Shown one piece after another: positions 22,490-39,319 of a stretch of 64,000 nt of DNA. Location of the stretch: the NCBI RefSeq assembly GCF_000243735.2, contig NZ_AHMP02000003.1, positions 292,501 through 356,500 of the forward strand, in the 5' to 3' direction. The translations under genes and the position numbers were made by a program. The notes under the pieces are model-generated. The model was given only the letters and a program-made list of their open reading frames with translations. It was not told the DNA's origin and searched no databases. The DNA is from Leptospira kmetyi serovar Malaysia str. Bejo-Iso9. Its GTDB lineage: Bacteria > Spirochaetota > Leptospiria > Leptospirales > Leptospiraceae. Position 1 is the first letter of the stretch, and the number at the start of each line of letters is the position of its first letter.

Positions 22490-23128
22490 ATGATTCGATC
22501 CAAACTCTTAATTATAATTCTGTGTTCTTTGTGTTCGCTTTCCTTGTCCGCGCAATCCAAGGATTCGAAAGTTCGAATTCTTTTCTTCGGAGATAGTTTG
22601 ACCGCGGGGCTCGGACTGAATTCTCCCGATGAGGCGTTTCCCGCCTTGATCGAAAAGGCTCTGAATCAAAACGGAATTTCTTGCCAAGCCGTGAACGCAG
22701 GAATGAGCGGGGATACGACCTCGGGCGGGCTTGCGCGTTTGGAATGGGCGATGAGCGCGGGATTCGATCTGTTCGTGTTGGAGCTCGGAGCGAACGATTC
22801 TATGAGAGGAATTTCTCCCGATCAAACCGAAAAGAATCTGAAGGAGATTCTTACGAGGGTCAGAAAGAAAAATCCGAAAGCGAAGATCCTTCTCGTGGGA
22901 ATGAAAACGTTTCCGAATCTCGGAAAAGAATATCGAAAAAAATTCGAAGCCGTTTTTCCAAAAATTTCCAAAGAAGAGAATCTTCCACTCGTTCCTTTCT
23001 TTATGGACGGCGTTGCCGGAATCAAAAAACTCAATCAGAAAGACGGAATTCATCCGACTGCGGAAGGTCATAAGATTCTTGCGAAAAATCTTTTGCCCTT
23101 CGTTCAAAAAATTCTGAAGAAAGGATGA
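22490..23128 (+). CDS. Exported SGNH/GDSL esterase (TesA-like)
   Basis: A 212-residue esterase/lysophospholipase of the arylesterase/TesA type. The signal peptide is about 1-21 ([17 protein letters not shown]). SGNH blocks are block [10 protein letters not shown] (nucleophile Ser), block II glycine in [12 protein letters not shown], block [12 protein letters not shown] and block [11 protein letters not shown] (Asp and His). Start ATG 22490 has GGAGAAG about 9 nt upstream; a GTG at 22472 would place the ribosome site inside the gene. It is divergent from the hexosaminidase and followed by the tRNA-Gly. Confidence 0.9.
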   Translation: MIRSKLLIIILCSLCSLSLSAQSKDSKVRILFFGDSLTAGLGLNSPDEAFPALIEKALNQNGISCQAVNAGMSGDTTSGGLARLEWAMSAGFDLFVLELGANDSMRGISPDQTEKNLKEILTRVRKKNPKAKILLVGMKTFPNLGKEYRKKFEAVFPKISKEENLPLVPFFMDGVAGIKKLNQKDGIHPTAEGHKILAKNLLPFVQKILKKG

Positions 23129-23144
23129 TTCTCCAAAAAGTGAG

Positions 23145-23172
23145 TTTACACCGGACTTTTGAAGAAAATTAT
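23145..23172 (+). promoter_or_regulatory. Candidate promoter of tRNA-Gly
   Basis: TTTACA at 23145-23150 and AATTAT at 23167-23172 are separated by 16 nt. This would start transcription roughly 10-15 nt before the mature tRNA end. The -35 matches 5 of 6 and the -10 matches 4 of 6. Confidence 0.35.
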
Positions 23173-23190
23173 GGATCTACCTGAATAATC

Positions 23191-23262
<72 letters not shown>

Positions 23263-23298
23263 TTTTCTTTTATATCACCCTTCCCCAGGCCGATTTAC

Positions 23299-25247
<1,949 letters not shown>

Positions 25248-25250
25248 TAA

Positions 25251-25255
25251 AGGAG
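25251..25255 (+). promoter_or_regulatory. Ribosome binding site deciding the clpX TTG start
   Basis: AGGAG is placed 7 nt before TTG 25263. It makes the TTG the obvious start and restores the family N-terminus ahead of the zinc finger. Confidence 0.8.
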
Positions 25256-25262
25256 CGCTCCC

Positions 25263-26528
<1,266 letters not shown>

Positions 26529-26850
26529 TCGATTTTCGATCTTCCGTTTCAAACGTAAAGGGCGTTGTCATCGCGTCCAAAAGGACAAAATACCGTCCGT
26601 TCTCACTCCCTCCAAAAACTAGAGCCTAAACGTATCACTCGGGGCGTATCAAACGTGAAACGTGTGCTGCACAGGTGCATGGAACGTATAACGATCTACC
26701 GTATTCGAATTAGAGTATATTCTGGATTTGGCATATTCCAACGAAGAAAAAATCTTCGGCTTCTCGTGCCCGGTCCCTTGGTTCGTTTTCGGATTAATCC
26801 CGTAAATCGGTTCGGTTTTTCGTTTTCCATTCTTCCCAAATCCAGAAAAT
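26529..26850. other. Gene-free region after clpX
   Basis: About 320 bases in which I see no credible gene. One open plus-strand frame starting with TTG is basic, low-quality and has no ribosome site. No T-tract terminator for clpX was found. The 3' end of the transporter transcript from the other strand enters from the right. Confidence 0.4.
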
Positions 26851-26886
26851 AAAAAACCCCGTGATGTCCAAAAGGATCACGGGGTT
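26851..26886 (-). terminator. Rho-independent terminator of the phosphate transporter gene
   Basis: AACCCCGTGAT (26855-26865) and ATCACGGGGTT (26876-26886) form an 11-bp perfect stem with a 10-nt loop. On the minus strand the stem is followed directly by TTTTTTATTTT. It lies 43 nt beyond the stop at 26929. This is the best intrinsic terminator in the window. Confidence 0.9.
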
Positions 26887-26928
26887 CAAACGAAGAAATC
26901 GACCGATTTTTACGGGTTAGTCCTTTTC

Positions 26929-29223
<2,295 letters not shown>

Positions 29224-29388
29224 GAAACGCTTCCGTTGATTGTTTTGTAGAATCTACAGTTTTAAGTTTTCGCATTCACTCGTCAATTTCGAGTTCGATT
29301 GAGTGTTTTTGATCCTGGGAACCGGACAACTGAAATTTTGCCGGAAACCCATCCGTGATTATTACTTTTCCGTTACAAAATCAACCGG

Positions 29389-30435
29389 TTAATCTTCCAA
29401 ATCCCAAAAAAAATCTTTATTGGTAAGTTCTTCTTCCTCGGGAAGAGAATCTGTAACGGAAAAGAAATGTTTTCCCCCTAAGGAATCCAAAATCAACTTG
29501 TATTGTTCCTTAAGTTCCAAGGTTTCCTTTTCCCAATATTCGTTTCCGGCAAAATGAGGAAACGCGGTCGGGAAGGAAGGATCGGTTTGGAAGCGAGTCG
29601 AAATCCATGCGGAGTAGTGAACGAACCGCATCGCTCTGAGAATTTCGATCAGATCAAACCAACGCTCTTCAAAATCCCTAAATTCTCTGTAACCGGAAAG
29701 AAGATGTTCTCTTTCTTCGAGCCCTTCTTTTCCTCGGGAAAGAAGCATCCAAAAATCTTGAACGGCCGGACCTTTCAAACAATCGTCGAAGTCGACAAAG
29801 AACCAACCGTCTTTTCCGAAGAGAAGATTTCCCTTATGACAATCTCCGTGGATACGATGCAACGGAACCGATTCGATTTTTTCCCGGAAAAGATCCAGGA
29901 TCGCGTTTGCGGTTTCCAGATATTGGGTCCTGCAACTCGAAGGAATCCATTCTCCCTGGAGTAAGGTTTCCAAAGGTCCGCTTCCGTATGTTTTGGAATC
30001 GAGGGTGATCCTATGTTCGAACCGTTTCGCTTCGCCGACGTTGTGAATTCTCGCGAGAAGTCTTCCTAAGATTTTCAGATTGTCGGGGCTGAGTTCGTCG
30101 GGCGATCTTCCTCCGACCCTCGGCCAAAAAGAATAATGGATCTCATCCTGAAACGAGGCGAGGCTCGTTCCGTCTTGAAAACGATAGGGAGCGCAAACCG
30201 GAATTTCTTCCTCTTTCAAATCCTCTAAGAAACGATGTTCTTCCAAAATCTGTTCTCGGTTCCATCGTCCCGGACGGTAGAATTTCGAGATGATATGCGA
30301 ACCGTCTTCGAGCCGAAGATCGAAAACCCGATTCTCCAAACTGTTCAAAGCCATACAATGACCGGAAGGTTCGTAACCCGCCTTTTCGACAAGGGTGAGA
30401 ATTTCTCCCGGATTGAGTTTAAAAAAATCGGCCAT
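29389..30435 (-). CDS. srkA: SrkA/YihE-type stress response kinase
   Basis: A 348-residue Ser/Thr kinase of the SrkA (YihE/RdoA) aminoglycoside-phosphotransferase-like fold. Marks include the N-terminal LNSLENRVFDLRLEDG, the ATP lysine in IISKFYRPGRW, the catalytic loop HRIHGDCHKGNLL and the metal Asp in FFVDFDD, then DFWMLLSRG. In E. coli SrkA protects against stress-induced death. The C-terminus has an acidic extension (ending DFFWDLED). It is a single-gene unit between the PiT gene and a divergent RRM gene. Confidence 0.85.
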   Translation of the reverse strand: MADFFKLNPGEILTLVEKAGYEPSGHCMALNSLENRVFDLRLEDGSHIISKFYRPGRWNREQILEEHRFLEDLKEEEIPVCAPYRFQDGTSLASFQDEIHYSFWPRVGGRSPDELSPDNLKILGRLLARIHNVGEAKRFEHRITLDSKTYGSGPLETLLQGEWIPSSCRTQYLETANAILDLFREKIESVPLHRIHGDCHKGNLLFGKDGWFFVDFDDCLKGPAVQDFWMLLSRGKEGLEEREHLLSGYREFRDFEERWFDLIEILRAMRFVHYSAWISTRFQTDPSFPTAFPHFAGNEYWEKETLELKEQYKLILDSLGGKHFFSVTDSLPEEEELTNKDFFWDLED

Positions 30436-30565
30436 CGACTCCAGGATTCCCGCTTCCGGTTTCCTTGGAAATTTTTTTATTGGAATGGTCTTCCAACTTG
30501 ATCGTTTTGTTCTGATCGCTTTAGAATTTGGTTTTCAATAGAATTGGATTTTGCAAATTGATTCC

Positions 30566-31332
<767 letters not shown>

Positions 31333-31449
31333 GATTCAATTCTTTTGAAACAGAATTTACCGGATTCTGACGTTAGATTCTGAGAGGTTTCCGGTTCTAA
31401 TCTATCATGGAAAGGAGGGGCTTTCTTCCACTGCGATAGCTTAAACCGG

Positions 31450-32571
31450 ATGTCTTACAACTTTTTCGAACATTCCCCGGTTCCGGCCTGTATCTTAGAG
31501 CCGTCCCTTTTGCTCCTTCGAGTCAATACCGCGTTTAGCCGAGCCTTCGGTTTTTCCAAATCGGAACTCGAAGGAATTCAAAACTGGAATCATATCTGCG
31601 AGTTTAAAAACTCAAAACCCAATCTTTCCGATCCTTCTCTTTGGCCTTCCGTAAACGTTCTGGATGAGAATTCATCCTACGCAGTCTCCATTCTTACCAA
31701 AGATGGAACGAGAAAAGAATATTCGGTTTCCTTTGCATTCGATTCGGAAGAATTTCAGATCTTCGCGTATTTGGAAGCTTCTCCCTTTTCGGACCTTTCT
31801 CCGATCCGTTACGATTCCGCCAAAGTTCTCGCAGGAAACGGCGATTGGGAAAGACCGAGCGATTCCTGGGTTCAAAAACAAAAACTGGAAGCGATCGGAA
31901 CTCTTTCCGCCGGGGTCGCGCACGAAATCAACAATCCTCTGATGGGAGTGATCAACTACGCGGAGATGGTGTTCAACGGAATCGAAACCGGAAATCCTCT
32001 TCGCAAATACGCGGGAATCATTCTTCAGGAAAGCAATCGTATCTCCGAGATCGTCAAGGACATGCTTACGTTCACACGTTTGGAAAAGGAAGAAGCGAAG
32101 GTCCACGACCTCACGACCGTTTTTTGTTCCACGTTCGGTCTTTTGAAAAGCGGTTTTCGAAAAGCAGAAATCGAAACCGTCGCTCCGGCCTTGGACATTC
32201 CGATCTACGCGGTTTGTTCCGCCGGAAGACTCAGACAGGTTTATCTCAATCTTCTGACAAACGCAAAAGACGCGATCGAAAGTCATCCCGATCCGGATCA
32301 TAAAAAGATTCTCACCGTATATTGGGAAAAGATCAAAAAGGGAAATCGCAATTACGTTCGCACGATCGTCGAGGATACGGGACCGGGGATTCCGGAGCAA
32401 AACAGACATAAACTTTTCGATCCGTTTTACACCACCAAGGAAATCGGAAAAGGCACGGGACTCGGTCTCACCGTTTCCTACAATTTGGTTCGAGAAATGG
32501 GCGGGGATCTTTCCTTCGAATGCGCAAACGGAACGACCCGCTTTTACGTGGATCTTCCCGAATCTTTCTGA
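31450..32571 (+). CDS. PAS-domain sensor histidine kinase
   Basis: A soluble 373-residue kinase with no membrane helix. A PAS domain spans about 1-110 (FFEHSPVPACILEPSLLLLRVN, AFGFSKSELEG). The HisKA H-box is AGVAHEINNPLMGV with the phosphorylated His at about 160. The ATPase domain follows, with N-box NLLTNAKDAIE, G1 DTGPGIP and G2 GKGTGLGL. H-box type HEINNPL is typical of NtrB/ZraS-like kinases. It lies 59 nt ahead of the PAS-SpoIIE phosphatase that leads into the poly-gamma-glutamate genes, so it probably belongs to the same unit. Confidence 0.92.
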   Translation: MSYNFFEHSPVPACILEPSLLLLRVNTAFSRAFGFSKSELEGIQNWNHICEFKNSKPNLSDPSLWPSVNVLDENSSYAVSILTKDGTRKEYSVSFAFDSEEFQIFAYLEASPFSDLSPIRYDSAKVLAGNGDWERPSDSWVQKQKLEAIGTLSAGVAHEINNPLMGVINYAEMVFNGIETGNPLRKYAGIILQESNRISEIVKDMLTFTRLEKEEAKVHDLTTVFCSTFGLLKSGFRKAEIETVAPALDIPIYAVCSAGRLRQVYLNLLTNAKDAIESHPDPDHKKILTVYWEKIKKGNRNYVRTIVEDTGPGIPEQNRHKLFDPFYTTKEIGKGTGLGLTVSYNLVREMGGDLSFECANGTTRFYVDLPESF

Positions 32572-32630
32572 AAGATCCTTGACTTTGGGGAGAATTATCG
32601 GATTCTAATAGACTCTCTTTCAAACCCCTC

Positions 32631-33893
<1,263 letters not shown>

Positions 33894-33894
33894 T

Positions 33895-35118
33895 ATGTCT
33901 TTTTCGATTTTTGTTTTCGGTCTTTTGATTCTTTTCTTTTTTCTTTTTTTAAAAAACGAAAAAAGAAAACACGATCTTTCGATCGAAAACGTTCCGATCC
34001 GCATCCATATAAACGGAACGAGGGGAAAGTCCTCGGTGACCCGTTTGATTCATTCCATTTTAGTCGAAGAAGGTTGGAACGTATTCGCAAAGACGACCGG
34101 CTCGGTTCCGAGTCTTTTGTTCCCCGATCGAAACGAAAGAAGAATCTTTCGAAATAAGATTTCCATCGGAGAACAAGGTTCCTTTTTACGTTTTGCTTCG
34201 ACTAACGACGCACAGGCGGTTGTGCTCGAATGTATGGCGGTTCAACCCCGTTATCAAAAAGAATCGGAAGAGATTCTCGTACAAGCGACGCATACCGTTC
34301 TTACGAACGTTCGACCCGATCACGGAGAATGGACCCAATTGGAAGAAGAAATCTGGAAAGGATTTTCGGAAACGATTCCGAAGGAAGGGATTTTGATCCT
34401 CGGAAGTTCCGTTACGAACTCAAAGGCCGCAACGTATTTTGAAACGATCGCAGACCAAAGAAACACAAACGTTGTAAACGCGGAAATGCCAAACGGGGAA
34501 ACAAGCCATTCTTCGGATTTTATACAAGCGGCCTTACGTTCTCTCCGTTATCCGGAACACCCGGAGAATGTGGAAATCGCTGTCCGCGTTTGTAAAACGT
34601 TAGGCGTAACCGAAACGTCGATCTTGTCCGGCATCGCGAAAACATTTCCCGATCCGGGCGCGCTTAGGATTACGGAAACGGAGTTTGAGGGAAAGAAACA
34701 AAGATTCGTATTTGCGTTTGCCGCCAACGATACGGTTTCCTGGAATTCTATCTTGCAGGAAACTCGAAAGACCGGCAAAGATAAGAAACAAAGTTTTGAT
34801 TCCGTAGTCGTCGTCTTCAATTCGAAACAAGAAAGACCGATTCGAACGATGGAGTTCGCAAAATTCTTCAGTAAGAAAGAAGAGTTTTCTAAAATTTATT
34901 TTTTCGGAGCCTGGAAAAACTTGTTTCGATCCTTTTATCAAGGAAACGCCGAATTGATTTTTTGTAAGAATGATTTTTGCTTTGATGAAAACGAATGTCA
35001 ACGCGGTTCTCATCTTTGGATCGGCGCGGGAAATTTCCAAGGACCGGGTCGAACTCGTTTGCTGGAATTCGTAGAACGGATCCAAACCGAACACGGCGAC
35101 GGCGCTCACATTGGATAA
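33895..35118 (+). CDS. pgsB: Poly-gamma-glutamate synthase subunit PgsB/CapB
   Basis: An ATP-dependent amide ligase that polymerises glutamate through gamma-carboxyl links, 407 residues. An N-terminal membrane helix at about 4-20 is followed by the Mur-ligase-type P-loop HINGTRGKSSVTRLIHSIL. Other family segments are VFAKTTGSVPSL, VVLECMAVQPRYQ and TVLTNVRPDHGEWTQ. Length matches CapB/PgsB (about 390-400). It starts one base after the RsbU-like phosphatase stop and six bases precede pgsC. Product location would be the cell surface or periplasm. Confidence 0.93.
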   Translation: MSFSIFVFGLLILFFFLFLKNEKRKHDLSIENVPIRIHINGTRGKSSVTRLIHSILVEEGWNVFAKTTGSVPSLLFPDRNERRIFRNKISIGEQGSFLRFASTNDAQAVVLECMAVQPRYQKESEEILVQATHTVLTNVRPDHGEWTQLEEEIWKGFSETIPKEGILILGSSVTNSKAATYFETIADQRNTNVVNAEMPNGETSHSSDFIQAALRSLRYPEHPENVEIAVRVCKTLGVTETSILSGIAKTFPDPGALRITETEFEGKKQRFVFAFAANDTVSWNSILQETRKTGKDKKQSFDSVVVVFNSKQERPIRTMEFAKFFSKKEEFSKIYFFGAWKNLFRSFYQGNAELIFCKNDFCFDENECQRGSHLWIGAGNFQGPGRTRLLEFVERIQTEHGDGAHIG

Positions 35119-35124
35119 GAAAGA

Positions 35125-35583
35125 ATGGAAATCATAACTTTATCGATCGGTGTGGGAATTCTTTTCGGTTTTTTACTTTGGGAAAAGACCGGTCTCTATC
35201 CCGGCGGTTGGGTCGTTCCGGGTTACGTTGCCCTTTTTCTATTTCAACCTTGGGTCATAGGAATCTTGGTATTCAGTTCGATTCTGACGATCGGGATCTA
35301 TAGGATTTCCGAATTTTATTTTTTAAGTTTTGGCCAAAGAAAGACGGTTTTGATTTTGCTCCTTTCGATTTTAGTTTCGATGATTTTGGATTATTTTGCG
35401 GTGAGTCACTTCGGGTATATTCGAGATTTTGAATCTAAAACGATCTCTCATATCGTTCCCGGGTTGATCGCACTTTCCGCGGAAAAACAAGGAATTCCCA
35501 AGACACTTTCCTCGATCTGGATCTGTTCGATACTCGTTCGTTTGTTTTTGATTTTCGTTTTCGGAGACGTTTTGCTTCCGTGA
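35125..35583 (+). CDS. pgsC: Poly-gamma-glutamate synthesis membrane protein PgsC/CapC
   Basis: A 152-residue integral membrane protein with about five helices. The PgsC/CapC signature GLYPGGWVVPGYVAL lies at residues 22-36, and a second conserved element, ISHIVPGLIALSAEKQGI, lies near 110. PgsC forms the membrane synthase with PgsB. ATG 35125 follows AAGAAAG. Its TGA overlaps the GTG start of the next gene. Confidence 0.92.
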   Translation: MEIITLSIGVGILFGFLLWEKTGLYPGGWVVPGYVALFLFQPWVIGILVFSSILTIGIYRISEFYFLSFGQRKTVLILLLSILVSMILDYFAVSHFGYIRDFESKTISHIVPGLIALSAEKQGIPKTLSSIWICSILVRLFLIFVFGDVLLP

Positions 35584-36701
35584 AAATTTCCTTTTTGAAA
35601 TCAAATCCGTTTCGAATGAATTCGGCGATCGCCGTGGTCTTGTTGTGTTCGGTTTCGTTCGGTTTTGTGGTTTGGATCGAAACGGTTCCGATCGTAAAAG
35701 AAGCCGATCACGCCGTTATAAAAAAAGAAGCGAGCCAAAGAGCGTATAACGCGTTTCAAAAAATCAAAGAATGGAGACTTTCCCAAAACGTTCCGATCGA
35801 TCCTACGATCGATCCGGCTCGAACGGGTTGGATCGGATTGGAAAGTTCCCCGGTCACCAGTTCTTCCGGAAAACTCTCCTCCAAACAGGCGTCGATCCAT
35901 CCGGACTTTGCGGTTTGGTTTCTAGATCGTTTTCAAAATGCGGGTTTAAAACCGGGAGATACGATCGCAGTGGGAATGTCCGGTTCTTTTCCGGCGTTGA
36001 ACGTTTGTTTTTGGATCGCGGCGGACACGATGAGGTTGAACGTGATTTCGATCGCGAGCGTGGCTTCTTCTCAATACGGAGCGAATCACCCGGATCTTCT
36101 TTGGCCGGATCTTGAAAATCGCCTGTATCAAGAAAATAGTATATTCCAAAAATCTGTTTTTATGTCCATCGGCGGAATTTCCGATCTCGGAATTGGCATC
36201 GGAAAAGAGGGTAGGGAAAAAATTCTAAACTCGATCCGAAAAAACGGATACGCCCATCTTTCTTCCGATTCGTTCGAGGATTCCCTGATTCAAAGAAAAA
36301 AAATCTACGATCAAAAACCGGTTTCCCTCTATGTCAACATAGGAGGAGGAACGATTTCCTCGGGAACAAGCCTTGGAAAAAAGAAAATTCCTAAGGGAAC
36401 CGTGATCGGCGAAGACGATCTTGCAGTTGCCGATTTACCGGATTCGATTTTAAAAAACTATCTGTTGCAAAAGATCCCGGTGTTGCACGTAAGCGGGATC
36501 GAAACGATCGCAAAAGAATCCGGTATGAAATACGAATCGGATCGACTTTCCAGTCCGGGAAGTTCCGATCTGATTTTTAAAAAGGAAAAGAATCGTTGGC
36601 TTGCCGGTTTTCTTTTCGTTTTGTTAAGCGCAATGATCTGGAAACTTTCGCCTTGGATCTCTTTAACCGATACGAAAAAGGAAAATTCTTTTTTTCTTTA
36701 A
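35580..36701 (+). CDS. pgsW: Poly-gamma-glutamate system protein (PgsW type)
   Basis: A 373-residue protein of the family found beside pgsB/pgsC in some bacteria (poly-gamma-glutamate system protein). N- and C-terminal membrane helices (about 13-33 and 338-358) bracket a large domain. That domain contains GLESSPVTSSSGKLSSKQ, AGLKPGDTIAVGMSGSFPALN and YVNIGGGTISSGTS. The function is not established. The start is a GTG at 35580 sharing bases with the pgsC stop; an ATG at 35616 is a second possibility but lacks a ribosome site. It ends the plus-strand unit. Confidence 0.8.
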   Translation: MKISFLKSNPFRMNSAIAVVLLCSVSFGFVVWIETVPIVKEADHAVIKKEASQRAYNAFQKIKEWRLSQNVPIDPTIDPARTGWIGLESSPVTSSSGKLSSKQASIHPDFAVWFLDRFQNAGLKPGDTIAVGMSGSFPALNVCFWIAADTMRLNVISIASVASSQYGANHPDLLWPDLENRLYQENSIFQKSVFMSIGGISDLGIGIGKEGREKILNSIRKNGYAHLSSDSFEDSLIQRKKIYDQKPVSLYVNIGGGTISSGTSLGKKKIPKGTVIGEDDLAVADLPDSILKNYLLQKIPVLHVSGIETIAKESGMKYESDRLSSPGSSDLIFKKEKNRWLAGFLFVLLSAMIWKLSPWISLTDTKKENSFFL

Positions 36702-36768
36702 GAAAAACTTTTCGAACGAGGAATCGAAAAACGAAACAACGTCCCGATGCGGCCGCGGCGTCCACAGG

Positions 36769-37776
36769 CTATTCGTTCTTAAATTTGGAAAAAAACCAGG
36801 CGATGGTTTCGTCCCGTTTGAGATCGGGAAGAAGGATCGCCTCGTAATGATTCTTATCCGGTAAGGTCAAATAAACGGACGTCCTTAGTTCCCTTTGAAA
36901 AACTTGGATCGCGGAATCGGGAAGCAATTCGTCCCCTTTTTTAAAGTTCGATTTTCCGGCGCGGATCACGAGCACCGGCGAATGAATTTTGGAGTAGGGA
37001 AGTATTTTATTCTTTTTTAATGTTCGAACGCTTGCGATCGGGCTTTTCAAAAAACGAAGCGGAATCTGCCAAGGAGATCGCGCGCCTCCCATACTTTTTA
37101 GTTCCGAGTCGATGATGGATTCCGGAATACTACATCGAAAACCGGTCGTTCCCGATCCGTTATCCGAAACCTCTTCCAATTCGTAGTTTAGGAAATTCTC
37201 AACGTCCTTGTTCCAAGAACTCAGAATCGGGGATGCTTTGGCGAGTTTTAGATAGGCTTCTCTGGAAGGAAAAATCTTTCCAAGACGTTCCAGAGATTGT
37301 TGTATCATGACGAGATTGGAAAGTTTTCTTCGGACCGAAAGTTGTCCGCCCCCGTCGATGAGACAAAGTTTGCCGGTTCTTTCGGGATAATTCTTTCCGA
37401 ACGCGAGAGAAATCCAACAGCCGAGGGAATGTGCGAGCAGATTGGCTTTGTCGATTTTTAAAAAATCGAGCATAAACTTTAGATCTTTTGCATGTGATTC
37501 GTGGGAATATTGCGTATCGGGTTTGGAGGAATTTCCTCTTCCTTTCAGATCGTATGCGATAACGGTAAGGCCTTGTTTGACGAGATCTCTCGCAAGAGGC
37601 GCGAAGTTTTTTAAATTCCCCGTAAGACCGTGGATACAAATCACGGGCGACGGAGAATTTTTGGAAAGTGGAAACTTGCCGTACACCTCCGCCGCTAAAA
37701 ACTCGGAACCGCCGATCGGGATTTGTAATGATTTCGAAATCGTTTTCGGGTTCGAAGCGGAAGTTGAATTCTTCAT
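36769..37776 (-). CDS. Alpha/beta hydrolase
   Basis: A 335-residue cytoplasmic alpha/beta hydrolase without a signal peptide. The oxyanion-region HGLTG, the helix YDLKGRGNSS, the nucleophile elbow AHSLGCW (Ser at about 118) and a late His in LPDKNHYEAIL are visible. The acid residue is less clear. Substrate is unknown. Its ATG overlaps the preceding small gene's stop by 4 nt, and it is convergent with pgsW. Confidence 0.85.
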   Translation of the reverse strand: MKNSTSASNPKTISKSLQIPIGGSEFLAAEVYGKFPLSKNSPSPVICIHGLTGNLKNFAPLARDLVKQGLTVIAYDLKGRGNSSKPDTQYSHESHAKDLKFMLDFLKIDKANLLAHSLGCWISLAFGKNYPERTGKLCLIDGGGQLSVRRKLSNLVMIQQSLERLGKIFPSREAYLKLAKASPILSSWNKDVENFLNYELEEVSDNGSGTTGFRCSIPESIIDSELKSMGGARSPWQIPLRFLKSPIASVRTLKKNKILPYSKIHSPVLVIRAGKSNFKKGDELLPDSAIQVFQRELRTSVYLTLPDKNHYEAILLPDLKRDETIAWFFSKFKNE

Positions 37777-38078
37777 TCGTCCGTTATTTCAGCTCCGAAT
37801 CTTTCCATCAAGCTTCTTAACTCGGATTCGATTCCAGATCGAAACGCGAGATGCGTAAACGCGATCTTTTCTTTTTGTTTGATCGCTTCGTAACCCGTTT
37901 GTGATTTGGAAACGTTGTACCAGATTTTGGATTCTCCGAGACCGGCAAAACGGATCGTCAACTTTTCTCCTTCTAAAAGAAAGCTGACGATGTTTCCGAG
38001 TTCCTTTCCGCTCAGAGCCTTTTGGATCTTTTTCAAAAAGATCTCGGGAGAATCTTCGGACAATCGTATCGTTTTCAT
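37773..38078 (-). CDS. Small conserved-looking hypothetical protein
   Basis: I do not recognise this 101-residue cytoplasmic protein. It reads as a mixed alpha/beta domain (FLKKIQKALSGKELGNIVSFLLEGEKLTIRF, then a strand KIWYNV and a helix). GGGAGAA about 7 nt before ATG 38078 supports it as a real gene. It lies 14 nt after the DUF445 gene and overlaps the hydrolase gene, so the three form an operon. Confidence 0.75.
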   Translation of the reverse strand: MKTIRLSEDSPEIFLKKIQKALSGKELGNIVSFLLEGEKLTIRFAGLGESKIWYNVSKSQTGYEAIKQKEKIAFTHLAFRSGIESELRSLMERFGAEITDE

Positions 38079-38092
38079 CTCAGTTCTCCCTG

Positions 38093-39319
38093 TTAGGAAA
38101 CGTAGAGCATATAGATGCCTTGGAAAAGACCCACGATGGCTCCGAGCACCGATCCGATGAGAATCAAAACGTATTCGTCTTCTTGAAACGCGGAACGAAG
38201 AATCGGTTCGAACTCCTCGGGCGGAAGATCCTTCATTCTTTTAAACATATTGTTCTCGATGGACATCGCGCGTCCCATATACGTTTCGAGTTTGTTCGAA
38301 CTGTTTGCGAGAGATTCGGAAACTCTCGCGATCACTTCCTTCTTCGTCGTTTCGAATTCGGAATTTTCGTTGCTCGTCTCCGAATCCAAACCTCCGTTGA
38401 GATGCAGACGTTTCGCCGCTTCTTCGGTTTCGCTTTGGATCGTTTCCACGAGGGAACGTGCGGCGCGTTTGTATAAGATTTCTTCGAGAACGTTTCTTGC
38501 GGTCAACACTTGAGTCGCGAATACGTTGGAATATTTTTTGGAAACGTCTTCTTGTCTTTTTAAAAAAAGACCTTGGTAACGGATCGGTCCGATCTTCTTT
38601 TCATACAAGGGACGAAAGATCATCGTAAGGGCGACCCAGTTCGTGATATAACCTACCACCACGCCTTGGATCGGAAGAGTCCACCAATACGGAAATAAAT
38701 TCCATGCAAGGGCTTGTAGAATTCCCATCGCTCCGCCCAAATACCAACCGCAGTGTTCTATGAATTTGAATTCTTTCGAACCGACTTCCTGAAAGATGTC
38801 CACGATTCTTTTTACGTTGGGACCGGTGAGTTTACGAAGAACCAAGGAGCGGAAATTGAATACGCTCGAAACGTTCTCCTTTACCTGGATCATAATATTC
38901 TTAACCGTATGTTCGCTTTTTTTCTGAACGCCGGAGATGATTCTCGCTTCTTCTTGTCCTTCCAATTTGGCGCGAAGGGCCGGATTGATATGATGTACGA
39001 TTTCGCGCGTGGCCTCGGGAACGAGTTCGTCCAATACGGGTTGGAATTCTTTTTCCAACTGATCCGGGTCCACCTTCGAAAAGAAGTCTTCCACCTTGAT
39101 CAATCTTTCGGTCATGATGTTGACCGATTTCAACGCGAGTTTTTGCGATTTTTTGGGAACGATTCCCTGCCAACCTAAGTAAGGCGGAATTCCTACGAAC
39201 TCCAGCGGATAAAAGGTCATTTTGAGAGCGACTACGTTTGTAAACCAACCCACGAATCCGTAGGTGATCGGCATCATCAAAATCCCGATCAATTCCTTGT
39301 TTTCAGCTAAAAATTCCAT
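38093..39319 (-). CDS. DUF445-family membrane protein with internal duplication
   Basis: A 408-residue inner-membrane protein. The family hallmark G-x-x-TN-x-x-A-L-x-M-x-F-x-P-L occurs twice: YGFVGWFTNVVALKMTFYPL near residue 20 and VVVGYITNWVALTMIFRPL near 223. Each is followed by a QG...K segment. A long helical region and a C-terminal helix (LILIGSVLGAIVGLFQGIYM) complete it. The role of DUF445 proteins is not known. ATG 39319 has AGGA at a 7-8 nt distance. It leads a three-gene unit with the small gene and the hydrolase. Confidence 0.88.
   Translation of the reverse strand: MEFLAENKELIGILMMPITYGFVGWFTNVVALKMTFYPLEFVGIPPYLGWQGIVPKKSQKLALKSVNIMTERLIKVEDFFSKVDPDQLEKEFQPVLDELVPEATREIVHHINPALRAKLEGQEEARIISGVQKKSEHTVKNIMIQVKENVSSVFNFRSLVLRKLTGPNVKRIVDIFQEVGSKEFKFIEHCGWYLGGAMGILQALAWNLFPYWWTLPIQGVVVGYITNWVALTMIFRPLYEKKIGPIRYQGLFLKRQEDVSKKYSNVFATQVLTARNVLEEILYKRAARSLVETIQSETEEAAKRLHLNGGLDSETSNENSEFETTKKEVIARVSESLANSSNKLETYMGRAMSIENNMFKRMKDLPPEEFEPILRSAFQEDEYVLILIGSVLGAIVGLFQGIYMLYVS

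Noticed and set aside
26565..26852. 95-codon plus-strand frame after clpX
   Set aside because: TTG start without a ribosome site, very basic, and ends at the transporter terminator.
31672..32409. About 245-codon frame opposite the PAS kinase gene
   Set aside because: Shadow frame; the plus-strand kinase has complete catalytic motifs.
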